This document shows, one piece after another, positions 54,583-63,785 of a stretch of DNA of 64,000 bases. The first letter of the stretch is position 1. The number at the start of each line of letters is the position of its first letter. The DNA lies in assembly GCA_016744295.1 (NCBI GenBank), contig JADGEQ010000007.1, forward strand, positions 62,001 to 126,000, in the 5' to 3' direction. This DNA comes from Desulfobacteraceae bacterium (GTDB taxonomy: Bacteria; Desulfobacterota; Desulfobacteria; Desulfobacterales; Desulfobacteraceae). Both the position numbers and the translations under genes were made by a program. The notes below the pieces were generated by a model. It saw only the letters and a program-made list of their open reading frames with translations, did no database searches and was not told the DNA's origin.

Positions 54583-55077
54583 ATGGGTGCAGTGACTACT
54601 CAAAACAACGGTGGTGAAGAGATTGATTATCTGGAATTAGACCAGATGATTGAAAAAGAATTTGACGGCAACAAGGAAAATCTGATTATGATTCTCCAGG
54701 CAATTCAGCGCCGCTATAATTATCTTCCAAAGGCAACACTTTTATATGTATCTGAAAAATTAGAGATACCCTACAGCAAAATTTATGAGGTAAGTACCTT
54801 TTACTCTACCTTCAGTCTTGAACCAAGGGGCAAAAATATTGTCTCCATATGTCTTGGAACAGCTTGCCATGTAAGGGGTGGCGAACGGGTCCGGGAGCAG
54901 ATTGAAACAACCCTTGACATCAAAGATGGTCAAACAACCCCCGACAAACGATATACCCTTGAATCTGTTCGTTGCATAGGCTGCTGTAGTCTGGGCCCGG
55001 TCATTAAAATCAATGAAGACATGCATGGCCGCATCAAGCCCGATGAAATTGAAACAGTATTAAATCAATACGAATAA
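54583..55077 (+). CDS. NuoE/HndA-like 2Fe-2S subunit
   Basis: A 164-residue thioredoxin-fold ferredoxin of the NuoE family. Ligands: CLGTACHVRGG and CIGCCSLGP (two Cys each). It passes electrons together with NuoF in NADH-oxidising modules. An AGGAGA site precedes the ATG; the gene lies 54 bases behind the HdrA fragment and 19 before the NuoF-like gene. Confidence 0.92.
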   Translation: MGAVTTQNNGGEEIDYLELDQMIEKEFDGNKENLIMILQAIQRRYNYLPKATLLYVSEKLEIPYSKIYEVSTFYSTFSLEPRGKNIVSICLGTACHVRGGERVREQIETTLDIKDGQTTPDKRYTLESVRCIGCCSLGPVIKINEDMHGRIKPDEIETVLNQYE

Positions 55078-55096
55078 ATCACAAGAGGTATGAATC

Positions 55097-57010
55097 ATGA
55101 CTATTCAGTCTGTAAAAGACCTAGAAAAAATAAAAGAGGAATACCGGCTAAAGCTTAACCTTCCTGAAACAATAAAGGTTAATATCGGGATGGCATCATG
55201 CGGCATTGCCGCCGGGGCAAAGGACTCCTTTGATACTGCAAAACAGACATTTTTAGACGACAACCGCATTGACATCTGTCAAACCGGTTGCATCGGATAT
55301 TGCGAGGTTGAACCCCTGGTTGAAATTCTTTCCAAGGGCCGCCCCCGGATAATGTTTAAAAATGTAACCAAAGATAAGATCGTCGATATCATCACAGCTT
55401 ACACCAACAATGATTTCAGCGATAAAAAGATAACCAAGCTTATCCTGGGACAAGTTAGAGACCCCAGATCTCTTCTTGAAGATGACATGAACAACCCCCA
55501 GGAAAACATAGACCCATTGGAAGGAATCCCCTTTCTTGAAGAAACCCCGTTTTTTAAGGGTCAGGTTAAAATAGCCCTGAGAAATTGCGGTTATGTCGAT
55601 CCGGACAGCATCGAAGAGTATTTTGGTAAACAAGGATACACAGCCTTTCTCACAGCTCTCAAAGAAACCAAACCCCAGGATATTATCACCACGGTCAAAG
55701 AATCGGGCCTGCGGGGACGGGGAGGCGGCGGATTTCCAGCAGGCATCAAGTGGGCCACCTGTGCCAAGCATGAGGGAGAACGATCCATCATCTGCAATGC
55801 CGATGAAGGAGATCCAGGTGCTTACATGGATCGAAGTATTCTGGAGGGAGATCCCCATTCCATCATAGAAGGGATGCTCATTGCAGGCCTTGCCATTGGA
55901 TCTTCCCATGGATACATGTATGTCAGGAACGAATACCCCCTGGCCGTAAAACGGTTGGTGAATGCCATCAAGCAGGCCACAGCCTTTGGTCTTCTCGGAG
56001 AGAATATAGCCGGAAGTGATTTTTCCTTTACAATTAAGATATCCACCGGTGCAGGCGCCTTTGTCTGCGGCGAGTCCACGGCCCTCATGGCCTCCCTTGA
56101 AGGAAAGGTCGGCCGGCCCAAGGCCAAATATGTCCATACCGTTGAAAAAGGATTTAGAGACCAGCCCACCAACCTCAACAATGTTGAAACCTATGCCAAT
56201 GTACCGGCTATTCTTCTCAAAGGGGCTCCCTGGTATGCAGGTTTTGGTACGGACAATTCAAAGGGCACCAAGGCCTTTTCCCTGGTGGGCAAGGTAAAAA
56301 ACACAGGACTGCTCGAGGTTCCCATGGGCGTCCCTTTGCGGGATATCGTCTTTAACATAGGACAAGGGGTTCCCGGCAAGAAAAAGTTCAAGGCCGTCCA
56401 GACAGGAGGCCCTTCCGGCGGTTGTATTCCGGAAAGTCTCATGGACACGCCGGTTGATTACCAGCAGCTTGCAAATGTAGGTTCCATCATGGGATCCGGC
56501 GGTATGATTGTCATGGATGAAAACACCTGTATGGTGGATGTGGCCCGGTATTTCCTCGACTTTCTCAAGGAAGAATCCTGCGGCCAGTGCAACCCCTGCA
56601 GGGAAGGCATCAAGCAGTCTTTGGATATTCTTACAGCCATCTGCGAAGGAAATGGTAAACAAGGCGACATTGAGTTGCTCGAAGAACTTGGGGTGATGAT
56701 TGAAAACTTTTCACTTTGCGGTCTTGGCACCTCGGCTCCCAACCCTGTTTTAACAACCATTAAATATTTCAGGGAAGAATACGAATCTCATATCATTGAT
56801 AAAAAATGCACAGCAGGTGTTTGTAAAAACCTGTTCATTTATGAGATTGATGAAACGGCCTGTACCGGCTGCACGCTTTGTGCAAAAAAATGCCCCCAGG
56901 ATGCCATCACAGGTGACAAGAAAGAACCCCACACCCTGGAACAGGATAAATGCATTAAATGTGGAATTTGTTACGATGCCTGTAAATTCAATGCAATCGT
57001 TATCAAATAA
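55097..57010 (+). CDS. NuoF/HndC-like NADH-binding flavoprotein with extra ferredoxin domains
   Basis: A 637-residue protein in four parts: an N-terminal 2Fe-2S thioredoxin-like domain (ASCGIAAG, CQTGCIGYC), the NuoF core with FMN/NADH-binding GLRGRGGGGFPAGIKW and ADEGDPGAYMDR, the 4Fe-4S CGQCNPCREG, and a C-terminal double ferredoxin (CTGCTLCAKKCP, CIKCGICYDACK). This is the plan of HydB/HndC subunits of NAD(P)-linked bifurcating enzymes. It probably supplies the NAD(H) site of the complex. Confidence 0.92.
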   Translation: MTIQSVKDLEKIKEEYRLKLNLPETIKVNIGMASCGIAAGAKDSFDTAKQTFLDDNRIDICQTGCIGYCEVEPLVEILSKGRPRIMFKNVTKDKIVDIITAYTNNDFSDKKITKLILGQVRDPRSLLEDDMNNPQENIDPLEGIPFLEETPFFKGQVKIALRNCGYVDPDSIEEYFGKQGYTAFLTALKETKPQDIITTVKESGLRGRGGGGFPAGIKWATCAKHEGERSIICNADEGDPGAYMDRSILEGDPHSIIEGMLIAGLAIGSSHGYMYVRNEYPLAVKRLVNAIKQATAFGLLGENIAGSDFSFTIKISTGAGAFVCGESTALMASLEGKVGRPKAKYVHTVEKGFRDQPTNLNNVETYANVPAILLKGAPWYAGFGTDNSKGTKAFSLVGKVKNTGLLEVPMGVPLRDIVFNIGQGVPGKKKFKAVQTGGPSGGCIPESLMDTPVDYQQLANVGSIMGSGGMIVMDENTCMVDVARYFLDFLKEESCGQCNPCREGIKQSLDILTAICEGNGKQGDIELLEELGVMIENFSLCGLGTSAPNPVLTTIKYFREEYESHIIDKKCTAGVCKNLFIYEIDETACTGCTLCAKKCPQDAITGDKKEPHTLEQDKCIKCGICYDACKFNAIVIK

Positions 57011-57028
57011 TCATGAAGGATAATATCT

Positions 57029-60000
57029 ATGGTAACTTTTAAACTTAACGGTAAAGAGGTTCAGGGAGAAGACGGGCAATATATCATTCATGTTGCTGAA
57101 AAATACGGCGTAACAATCCCCACCCTTTGCCACCACAAAGCACTTGAGCCGGCTGGGATGTGCCGAATTTGTACGGTGGAACTCTTTGACGGCAGAAGAA
57201 CAAAATTTGTAACCGCCTGTAACTATCCCATCTGGGAAGGCATGGAAATTAACACCGAGAGCAAAGCCGTTCTCCAGGGGCGAAAGCTCATTGTTGAAAT
57301 GCTCTACGCCCGGTGCCCTGAAGTTCCCCTGTTAAAAAAACTGGCCAAACAATATAATATTGACGAGCCCCGTTTTAAAACAGAAGATGATGATTGCATC
57401 CTGTGCGGACTTTGTGTGCGCATGTGTGAAAAGATGGGCAACTCAGCCATCAGTTTTATCGGCAGGGGCACCGACATGGCGGTTAACACCCCATTTGGTA
57501 TCCAATCCGATGTGTGCATGGCCTGCGGAGCCTGTGCTTCGGTCTGTCCCACCGGTCACATCACCCTTGAAAAAATTAAAAATCAGTTCACCAAGGCAAA
57601 TCCCTTTCTGATTCCTTCGGAATATGAAATGGGCCTTAAGGGCAGAAAACCTGTTTATGTACCCTATGCCCAGGCAGTTCCCAACACCCCGGCCATTGAC
57701 CGGGATGTGTGTATGCACTTTAAAACAGGGGGATGCGGAGTTTGTGCTGAAATCTGTCAGATGGACGCCATTGACTATACAATGGAAGATGAAATCATTG
57801 AGCTGGATGCCGGTGCTGTTGTTCTGTCTCCGGGATTTGAACCCTTTGATCCCTCCAAGTTTGATAATTATGGATATGCAAACCACCCCAACGTAATGAC
57901 CGCCATGGAGTTTGAAAGAATTCTTTCGGCATCGGGCCCAACATCAGGTCATCTGACTCGGATGTCCGATCACAAGGAACCCAAAAAAGTGGCCTGGTTC
58001 CAATGTGTGGGATCAAGGGACATGAACAAATGCGACAACAAGTATTGTTCTTCCGTATGCTGTATGTACGCCCTGAAAGAGGCTGTCATTGCCAAGGAAC
58101 ATGCGGGAGATGACTTGGATTGTGCCATTTTCTACATGGATATGCGTACCCATGGCAAGGATTTTGAGCGATATTACAACAGGGCACAGGACCAGGGAAT
58201 CCGATTCCAGAGAAGCCGGGTTCATACGGTTGTGCCCGTTGGAGATACCGGTGACCTGAAGATCACCTATACCGATGACGACGGCAAAAATATTGAAGAA
58301 ATTTTTGACATGATTGTTCTGTCCATTGGTCTTGAAATTTCCCCTGAAATTGTTGATATGGCCAAAAATCTGGGCATTGAACTCACCGACGGAAATTTTG
58401 CCAAAACATCCAGCTTTAAGCCCGTGGAAACTAACAAAAAAGGAATATTTGTTGCCGGTGCCTTCCAGGGACCCAAGGATATTCCCCAGGCGGTTGTTGA
58501 TTCCTCTGCTGCGGCCGGAGAAGCCAGCGCATTGCTTGCCAGTGCCAGAAATACACTGACCCAAATTCCCGAGGTGATTCCGGAAACAAATATTGTGGGA
58601 GAACGCCCCAGGATAGGTGTCTTTGTATGTAAATGCGGCACCAATATCGCAGGTGTGGTAAATGTTCCGGAGGTTCGGGACTATGCAGCCACCCTGCCCT
58701 ATGTTGAATATTATTCGGATAATCTTTATTCATGTTCCCAGGATACCCAGGAGAACATGAGCCAGATTATCAAGGCCAATAAACTCAACCGCATCGTGGT
58801 GGCCGCGTGTACACCCAAAACCCATGAACCACTTTTTCAGGAAACCCTGATAAATGCCGGGTTAAACAAATATTTATTTGAAATGACCAATATCAGAAAC
58901 CATGCTTCCTGGGTCCACAAAGACGCGCCGGAAATGGCCACCCAAAAAGCCAAGGATCTTGTGCGCATGGCCGTGGCAAAAGTTGCCCTCATGGAGCCCC
59001 TTGAAGAAGCGGAACTCCAGGTAAAACCGGTTGCCATGGTTATTGGCGGCGGAATATCCGGAATGGTGTCTGCAAGAAACCTTGCAGAACAAGATTATGA
59101 GGTCCATCTCATTGAAAGGGACGCAAAACTTGGCGGCGAGGCAACAAAGCTCTATCATACCTATAAGGATGAAGATATTGCCACGGAACTTGCATCTCTT
59201 GTTCAAGCGGTTGAACAAAACGAAAAAGTTCATATTCACCTCAACACAACTCTCGAAAATGTTGAAGGATTTGTGGGCAGTTTCAAATCAGAACTCGTAA
59301 ATGACAGCAAAACGTCCACACTGGAACACGGGGTGGCTGTTATTGCAACGGGTGGACATGGTGCAACTCCCACTGAATACAATTACGGCCAGGATGAAAG
59401 GATCATCACAAGCCTTGATCTTGATAAACGATTCATTGAAAAGGACCCTTCTCTCAAAGCACTTGAGTCGGCTGTCTTTATACAATGTGTTGGATCCAGG
59501 GAAAAGGATCGTCCCTATTGCTCCAGGGTGTGTTGTACCCATTCAATTGACAATGCCTTGGAGCTTAAAAAGATTAACCCTGAGATGTCTATCTTTATTC
59601 TCTACAGGGATATCAGAACCTATGGAGAACGCGAATATAAATACCAGCAGGCCCGTGAAGCCGGAATTATATTCATCCGCTACTCTGTGGACAATAAACC
59701 CAAGGTTACAATAAATGGGGATAAGGTTCTCATCAGCGCAACAGATCATGTGCTGGGCAGGCCCATGGAAATTGAGGCCGATCTTGTGACCCTGGCCACG
59801 GCAATTGTTCCCAATAAAGATGAACGGTTGGCAAATTTCTTTAAGGTTCCCCTTAATGAAGATGGGTTCTTCGTGGAGCGCCATGCCAAGCTTGGGCCTT
59901 CCGAATTTGCAACCGACGGCGTCTTTCTTTGCGGACTTGCCCACTATCCCAAACCAATTGACGAAGCCATTGCCCATGGTCAGGCTGCTGCATCCCGGGC

Positions 60001-60283
60001 GGTCACCCTGCTGGCAAAGGAAACGGTCCATACCAGCGGCAATGTTGCAAACATTGATCCGATGGCATGCAGTTCCTGTGGGGTGTGTGTTTCCATCTGT
60101 CCCTACTCGGCTCCTGCCTTTGAAACCGGAGGACGGTTTGAAGGAACAGCCCAGATCAATCCGGTTCTGTGCAAAGGATGCGGTTTGTGCGTAGCATCCT
60201 GCAGGTCCGGTGCCATCCGTCTTAAGGGCTTTGACACAAATCAAATATTTGCACAAATCTTTGCGCTGAATGAAGCAGTATAA
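57029..60283 (+). CDS. NuoG-type N-terminus fused to a double HdrA-like flavin/Fe-S protein
   Basis: A 1084-residue protein. Residues 1-80: 2Fe-2S ferredoxin (Cys34, 45, 48, 64). The His/Cys cluster motif of true NuoG/HydA is absent. Residues 123-173: two 4Fe-4S motifs ([23 protein letters not shown]). From about 195 ([18 protein letters not shown]) it becomes HdrA without its N-terminal Rossmann part: [40 protein letters not shown] second HdrA-like half from about 555 is complete with [27 protein letters not shown] and a C-terminal double ferredoxin ([23 protein letters not shown]). No hydrogenase H-cluster. The missing first Rossmann piece is supplied by the gene at 54142. It probably is the flavin-bifurcating core of the complex. 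Confidence 0.92.
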   Translation: MVTFKLNGKEVQGEDGQYIIHVAEKYGVTIPTLCHHKALEPAGMCRICTVELFDGRRTKFVTACNYPIWEGMEINTESKAVLQGRKLIVEMLYARCPEVPLLKKLAKQYNIDEPRFKTEDDDCILCGLCVRMCEKMGNSAISFIGRGTDMAVNTPFGIQSDVCMACGACASVCPTGHITLEKIKNQFTKANPFLIPSEYEMGLKGRKPVYVPYAQAVPNTPAIDRDVCMHFKTGGCGVCAEICQMDAIDYTMEDEIIELDAGAVVLSPGFEPFDPSKFDNYGYANHPNVMTAMEFERILSASGPTSGHLTRMSDHKEPKKVAWFQCVGSRDMNKCDNKYCSSVCCMYALKEAVIAKEHAGDDLDCAIFYMDMRTHGKDFERYYNRAQDQGIRFQRSRVHTVVPVGDTGDLKITYTDDDGKNIEEIFDMIVLSIGLEISPEIVDMAKNLGIELTDGNFAKTSSFKPVETNKKGIFVAGAFQGPKDIPQAVVDSSAAAGEASALLASARNTLTQIPEVIPETNIVGERPRIGVFVCKCGTNIAGVVNVPEVRDYAATLPYVEYYSDNLYSCSQDTQENMSQIIKANKLNRIVVAACTPKTHEPLFQETLINAGLNKYLFEMTNIRNHASWVHKDAPEMATQKAKDLVRMAVAKVALMEPLEEAELQVKPVAMVIGGGISGMVSARNLAEQDYEVHLIERDAKLGGEATKLYHTYKDEDIATELASLVQAVEQNEKVHIHLNTTLENVEGFVGSFKSELVNDSKTSTLEHGVAVIATGGHGATPTEYNYGQDERIITSLDLDKRFIEKDPSLKALESAVFIQCVGSREKDRPYCSRVCCTHSIDNALELKKINPEMSIFILYRDIRTYGEREYKYQQAREAGIIFIRYSVDNKPKVTINGDKVLISATDHVLGRPMEIEADLVTLATAIVPNKDERLANFFKVPLNEDGFFVERHAKLGPSEFATDGVFLCGLAHYPKPIDEAIAHGQAAASRAVTLLAKETVHTSGNVANIDPMACSSCGVCVSICPYSAPAFETGGRFEGTAQINPVLCKGCGLCVASCRSGAIRLKGFDTNQIFAQIFALNEAV

Positions 60284-60296
60284 GGAGAGTTCAATA

Positions 60297-60722
60297 ATGA
60301 CCGAAAACAATAATACAAAGATCGTTGCCTTCCTGTGCAATTGGTGCAGCTATGGCGCTGCTGATCTAGCCGGTGTGAGCAGGATGCAATATCCTGCCGA
60401 TATCCGGGTGATAAGAATACCCTGTACAGGCCGGTTGAGTCCTAAATTTGTCCTGTCAGCCCTCAGGGAAGGAGCAGATGCTGTCTGGGTATCCGGCTGA
60501 CATCCCGGAGAATGTCATTACCTGGATGGTAATTATTATGCACGCAGAAAATTTGCTTTAATGGGCAACCTTTTGGAGCACATGGGCGTCGAAAAAGACA
60601 GGCTTCATTTTTCCTGGATCTCTTCGGCGGAAGCCACTAAATTTGTGGATGTTGTCAAGGAGATTTCCGAGAAAGTAAAAGCGCTTGGACCCAATAAAAA
60701 ACTTGTAAAGGACTATAATTAA
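60297..60722 (+). CDS. Selenoprotein MvhD/FlxD-like 2Fe-2S subunit
   Basis: A 141-residue protein read through an in-frame UGA at 60498-60500 (Sec68). N-terminal half: [23 protein letters not shown] (Cys14, 17, 43). The Sec lies in WVSGU-HPGECHY, where MvhD has GCHPGDCHY; downstream sequence remains typical ([19 protein letters not shown]). MvhD bridges HdrA to an electron-donating partner. Methanococcal VhuD carries Sec at the same place. A suitable hairpin follows the UGA. The start ATG follows GGAGAG, 13 bases behind the HdrA-fusion gene. Confidence 0.93.
60517..60533 (+). promoter_or_regulatory. SECIS-like hairpin for Sec68 of the MvhD protein
   Basis: Six perfect base pairs (AUUACC with GGUAAU) close the loop UGGAU; the loop starts 22 bases after the UGA, the same distance as in the HdrA-fragment gene. 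Confidence 0.65.
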
Positions 60723-60736
60723 AAAAGGTTATTTTT

Positions 60737-61684
60737 ATGGATACCTGTATCAAAAAAATCAGAGAACTTGCTGCTGATCTCCTTGAAAAAGGCGAAGTGG
60801 AACGAGTGATTGGTTTTGCAAACGGAACCATTCCCATGGCAACCCGTCCTATTGCCATTCAGTCAAAACAAGATACTCAGAAACTTGTTTTCAATTCAAC
60901 ATGCGGACTGAACCTTGCTAATTTTGCCTCCAAAGAAAAGGGCAAAATCGGGATCATCGCCAAGGGATGCGATTCCAGAAATATTGTCACCCATATCGTT
61001 GAAAATCAGATCCAAAGGGACCAGGTTTATATTATTGGGGTTCCCTGCTCGGGCATGGTGGCCAAGGCAAAAATTGCCGGACTTTTTGAAGATGAGATCA
61101 CCCAATTTGTCGAAGATGGGGATACCCTTACCGTCACCTCCTTGTCAAAGAGTCTTACCCTCAAAAAGCAGGATTATTTAAGGGACAACTGTAGTTTGTG
61201 CACCCATAGAAATCCCGTACTCTATGATGTTCTGGCAACCGATCTTGTGGAAGAGCAAGTGCTTGAGACCCCCTTTCCCGATGTGGACCGCATTGAAGCC
61301 ATGGATGCAGATTCAAAATGGCAGCATTTTAATGATCTGACCAAAAATTGTATCCGGTGTTATGCTTGTAGAAATGCCTGCCCACTCTGCTATTGTCCCA
61401 CTTGTTTTGTGGATGAGGCTGGTCCCCAGTGGGTAGGAAAGGGACAGAACAAGACAGATGTGGATACCTTTCACTTTTTAAGGGGATTCCATTGTGCGGG
61501 ACGGTGCACCGATTGCGGTGCCTGTGTTGAAGCCTGCCCCATGGGGATCAATGTCAGGGATTTTACCAGAAAGCTGAACAAAGATGCTTTGGAGCTTTTT
61601 GGTTGGGAAGCCGGCCTTGACATCACCAAACGTCCTCCTCTGGATGCATACAGTCCGCAAGATCCTGATGATTTTATCAAGTAA
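60737..61684 (+). CDS. FlxC-like 4Fe-4S protein (FrhB/ferredoxin-type)
   Basis: A 315-residue protein. The N-terminal half (TCGLNLANF, GKIGIIAKGCDSRNIV, VPCSGMVAKAKI) resembles FrhB-type flavin proteins. A CSLCTH motif lies near residue 152. The C-terminal half has CIRCYACRNACPLCYCPTC (205-223) and CTDCGACVEACP (257-268), two 4Fe-4S clusters. Placement right after mvhD and before the AsrAB-like genes matches flxC of sulfate reducers, where Flx proteins link NAD(P)H to Hdr. The exact role is inferred. Confidence 0.82.
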   Translation: MDTCIKKIRELAADLLEKGEVERVIGFANGTIPMATRPIAIQSKQDTQKLVFNSTCGLNLANFASKEKGKIGIIAKGCDSRNIVTHIVENQIQRDQVYIIGVPCSGMVAKAKIAGLFEDEITQFVEDGDTLTVTSLSKSLTLKKQDYLRDNCSLCTHRNPVLYDVLATDLVEEQVLETPFPDVDRIEAMDADSKWQHFNDLTKNCIRCYACRNACPLCYCPTCFVDEAGPQWVGKGQNKTDVDTFHFLRGFHCAGRCTDCGACVEACPMGINVRDFTRKLNKDALELFGWEAGLDITKRPPLDAYSPQDPDDFIK

Positions 61685-61699
61685 ATAAAAGGGCATACA

Positions 61700-62752
61700 A
61701 TGAAATTTATAACGATTGATAAAAATGACTGGACCAAAGGCATTGATAAATCCCGCGGGACCTATCAGCTGTTTGGTCCGGTTAAAGATGAAAATGGGTG
61801 TATTATCAAGGCCCTTGACGCGGACACCTTACCGAATATGGAATACCATGAGTCGGTGATGTCTGCAAAGTCGGTTCTTTTCCCCCAGTCAGAAAGTATT
61901 TTAACCACCAGCCTAAATGAATCGGTTGAAGACCACCACATCATGAAACGGGCAAAGAATGACTATACACCCCGGGCGGTTCTGGGCCTACGGCCCTACG
62001 ATGCAAAAGCCATTCAGCTGGTAAAAATGAACTTTGATACCGAGGACTATAGAGATCCCTATTGGTGTGATGCCTACGAAGCCACCACCTTTATCGGACT
62101 TGGCATCACCAAACCAGGTCCCTTTGACTTTTCCCCCTCTGTGGGTAGCGGCCCCTTTAGTGAAGAGGGGTTGGACATCCTTTTGGCAGATCTTGATGAC
62201 AAATATCTGGCCAAAGTTCTCACCCCAAAGGGTGAGGCCTATGCGTCAGCCTGCGGGTTTGATACGAGTGCAGATGACAAAGAGAGCCAGGCTCTGTTTG
62301 ATATTCTCAGGAAAGAAGCAGAAAAAAACATTGGTGCAGCCGTGGCAACGGACAAGCTTGCGGAAAAGGTTCTTCTGGATCTCCATGAGGCTCCCTTTTG
62401 GGATGATGTAGCCTTCGCCTGTATTAATTGCGGCACCTGTACCTATGTCTGCCCAACCTGTTGGTGCTTTGACATCCAGGACGAGGCCAAGCAAAATGAA
62501 TCTACCCGCTTTAGAAATTGGGATAGCTGTATGTCTCCCTTGTTTACCCGGCATGCCACCGGTCACAACCCAAGGGGCGTCAAAGTTCAACGCGTCCGGC
62601 AGCGGTTCATGCATAAACTCAAGTACTTTGTTGATAAATACGACCAGGGAATCATGTGTGTCGGGTGTGGTCGATGTGTGAAAAGTTGTCCGGTTAATAT
62701 CGACATCCGAGAGGTCTGTCATACCATGAACACTTATGAGAAAAAAGATTAG
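61700..62752 (+). CDS. FlxB/AsrA-like 4Fe-4S electron-transfer protein
   Basis: A 350-residue protein of the AsrA/HydB group: CINCGTCTYVCPTCWCFD (about residue 246) and CVGCGRCVKSCPVNID (about 325) give two 4Fe-4S clusters; the N-terminal region (LFGPVKDENGCIIKAL, LGLRPYDAKAIQLV) is typical of the family. It should accept electrons from the FAD subunit encoded next. Seventeen-base gaps on either side fit one operon. Confidence 0.87.
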   Translation: MKFITIDKNDWTKGIDKSRGTYQLFGPVKDENGCIIKALDADTLPNMEYHESVMSAKSVLFPQSESILTTSLNESVEDHHIMKRAKNDYTPRAVLGLRPYDAKAIQLVKMNFDTEDYRDPYWCDAYEATTFIGLGITKPGPFDFSPSVGSGPFSEEGLDILLADLDDKYLAKVLTPKGEAYASACGFDTSADDKESQALFDILRKEAEKNIGAAVATDKLAEKVLLDLHEAPFWDDVAFACINCGTCTYVCPTCWCFDIQDEAKQNESTRFRNWDSCMSPLFTRHATGHNPRGVKVQRVRQRFMHKLKYFVDKYDQGIMCVGCGRCVKSCPVNIDIREVCHTMNTYEKKD

Positions 62753-62772
62753 CGAACAAAAGGAGAACAGAC

Positions 62773-63618
62773 ATGGAAAACCCCTATATGCCGTATCCAG
62801 TTCGCATTGATGATATTGAAATTGCAACTGAAGACAAATCCCTAAAAACATTCAAATTTGTTTTTCTCAATGAAGGGGATGAAGAAAAATTTGCTTACCA
62901 TGCCGGACAATTTGCAGAACTAAGCATTCCAGGTGTAGGTGAAATCCCCATTGGGATTGCTTCATCACCGGTAGAAAAAGGATTTGTAAAATTTACGGTT
63001 TTTAGAACCGGTGTGGTTACTTCCCATCTCCACAACATGAAGGTCGGGGACATCATGGGAATCCGCGGTCCCTTGGGAAACTGGTATCCCTGGGATAAGC
63101 TTGAAAACAAAAATGTGGTCATCATTGGCGGCGGGTTTGCATTTACAACGCTTAGATCTTCCATTGTTTACATGCTGGATCCCGCCAACCGTGCAAAATT
63201 TAAAAATATTGATGTGGTCTACGGAGCCAGATCACCTGGAATGCTGCTCTACCGCCAAGAACTGTTTGAGTGGGAAAAACGGGATGATATTAACATGCAT
63301 ATCACCGTGGACGGAACAGATGACCCGGACTGGAAGTACCATAAGGGCTTTGTCCCCCAGGTGGTTGAACAAAATGCTCCCAAAGCGGATGAGGATTCCT
63401 ATGCCATCATCTGCGGTCCGCCGATCATGATCAAGTTTACCCAGCCCTCCCTTACCCAGTTAGGCTATAAACCCCATCAGATTATCATGTCTCTGGAAAA
63501 CAGAATGAAGTGTGGTATCGGGATGTGCGGCCGGTGTAATATTGGAAAGGAGCTGGTTTGTAAAGATGGGCCTGTCTTTACTCTTGATGAAATCAATCAG
63601 ACTCCGAAGGAATATTAA
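62773..63618 (+). CDS. FlxA/AsrB-like FAD/NAD(P)-binding oxidoreductase
   Basis: A 281-residue ferredoxin-reductase-type flavoprotein. An FAD-binding barrel (HAGQFAELSIPGVGEIPIGI), the NAD(P) domain (VVIIGGGFAFTTLRSSIVYM, YGARSPGMLLYRQEL, AIICGPPIMIKFT), and a C-terminal 2Fe-2S site (MKCGIGMCGRCNIG and a later Cys). Similar to AsrB, HydG and PyrK subunits. It gives the complex a second NAD(P)(H) site besides NuoF. Last gene before a hairpin. Confidence 0.9.
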   Translation: MENPYMPYPVRIDDIEIATEDKSLKTFKFVFLNEGDEEKFAYHAGQFAELSIPGVGEIPIGIASSPVEKGFVKFTVFRTGVVTSHLHNMKVGDIMGIRGPLGNWYPWDKLENKNVVIIGGGFAFTTLRSSIVYMLDPANRAKFKNIDVVYGARSPGMLLYRQELFEWEKRDDINMHITVDGTDDPDWKYHKGFVPQVVEQNAPKADEDSYAIICGPPIMIKFTQPSLTQLGYKPHQIIMSLENRMKCGIGMCGRCNIGKELVCKDGPVFTLDEINQTPKEY

Positions 63619-63634
63619 TCTTGTTATTTTTCAG

Positions 63635-63661
63635 ATAAGGCAATTTTGAAAATTGCCTTAT
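63635..63661 (+). terminator. Hairpin terminator of the operon
   Basis: An uninterrupted inverted repeat (ATAAGGCAATTTT ... AAATTGCCTTAT) gives about 11 base pairs and a small loop 16 bases after the FAD gene. The following TTCTTTG is only moderately T-rich, so some read-through into dsrC is possible. Confidence 0.7.
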
Positions 63662-63667
63662 TCTTTG

Positions 63668-63696
63668 TTGACAAGTATTGGATGCTGAGATATGTT
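63668..63696 (+). promoter_or_regulatory. Sigma-70 promoter of dsrC/tusE
   Basis: TTGACA (63668-63673), 17 bases, TATGTT (63691-63696), 89 bases before the dsrC start. It shows that dsrC can be transcribed on its own. Confidence 0.75.
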
Positions 63697-63785
63697 AAGT
63701 TTTCAATTCTCGATGTGAATATTGAAGCTAAGACAGGATGTCTTAAGAATGATAGAAAACAACTTTTTATTGGAGGAAATTTCAA

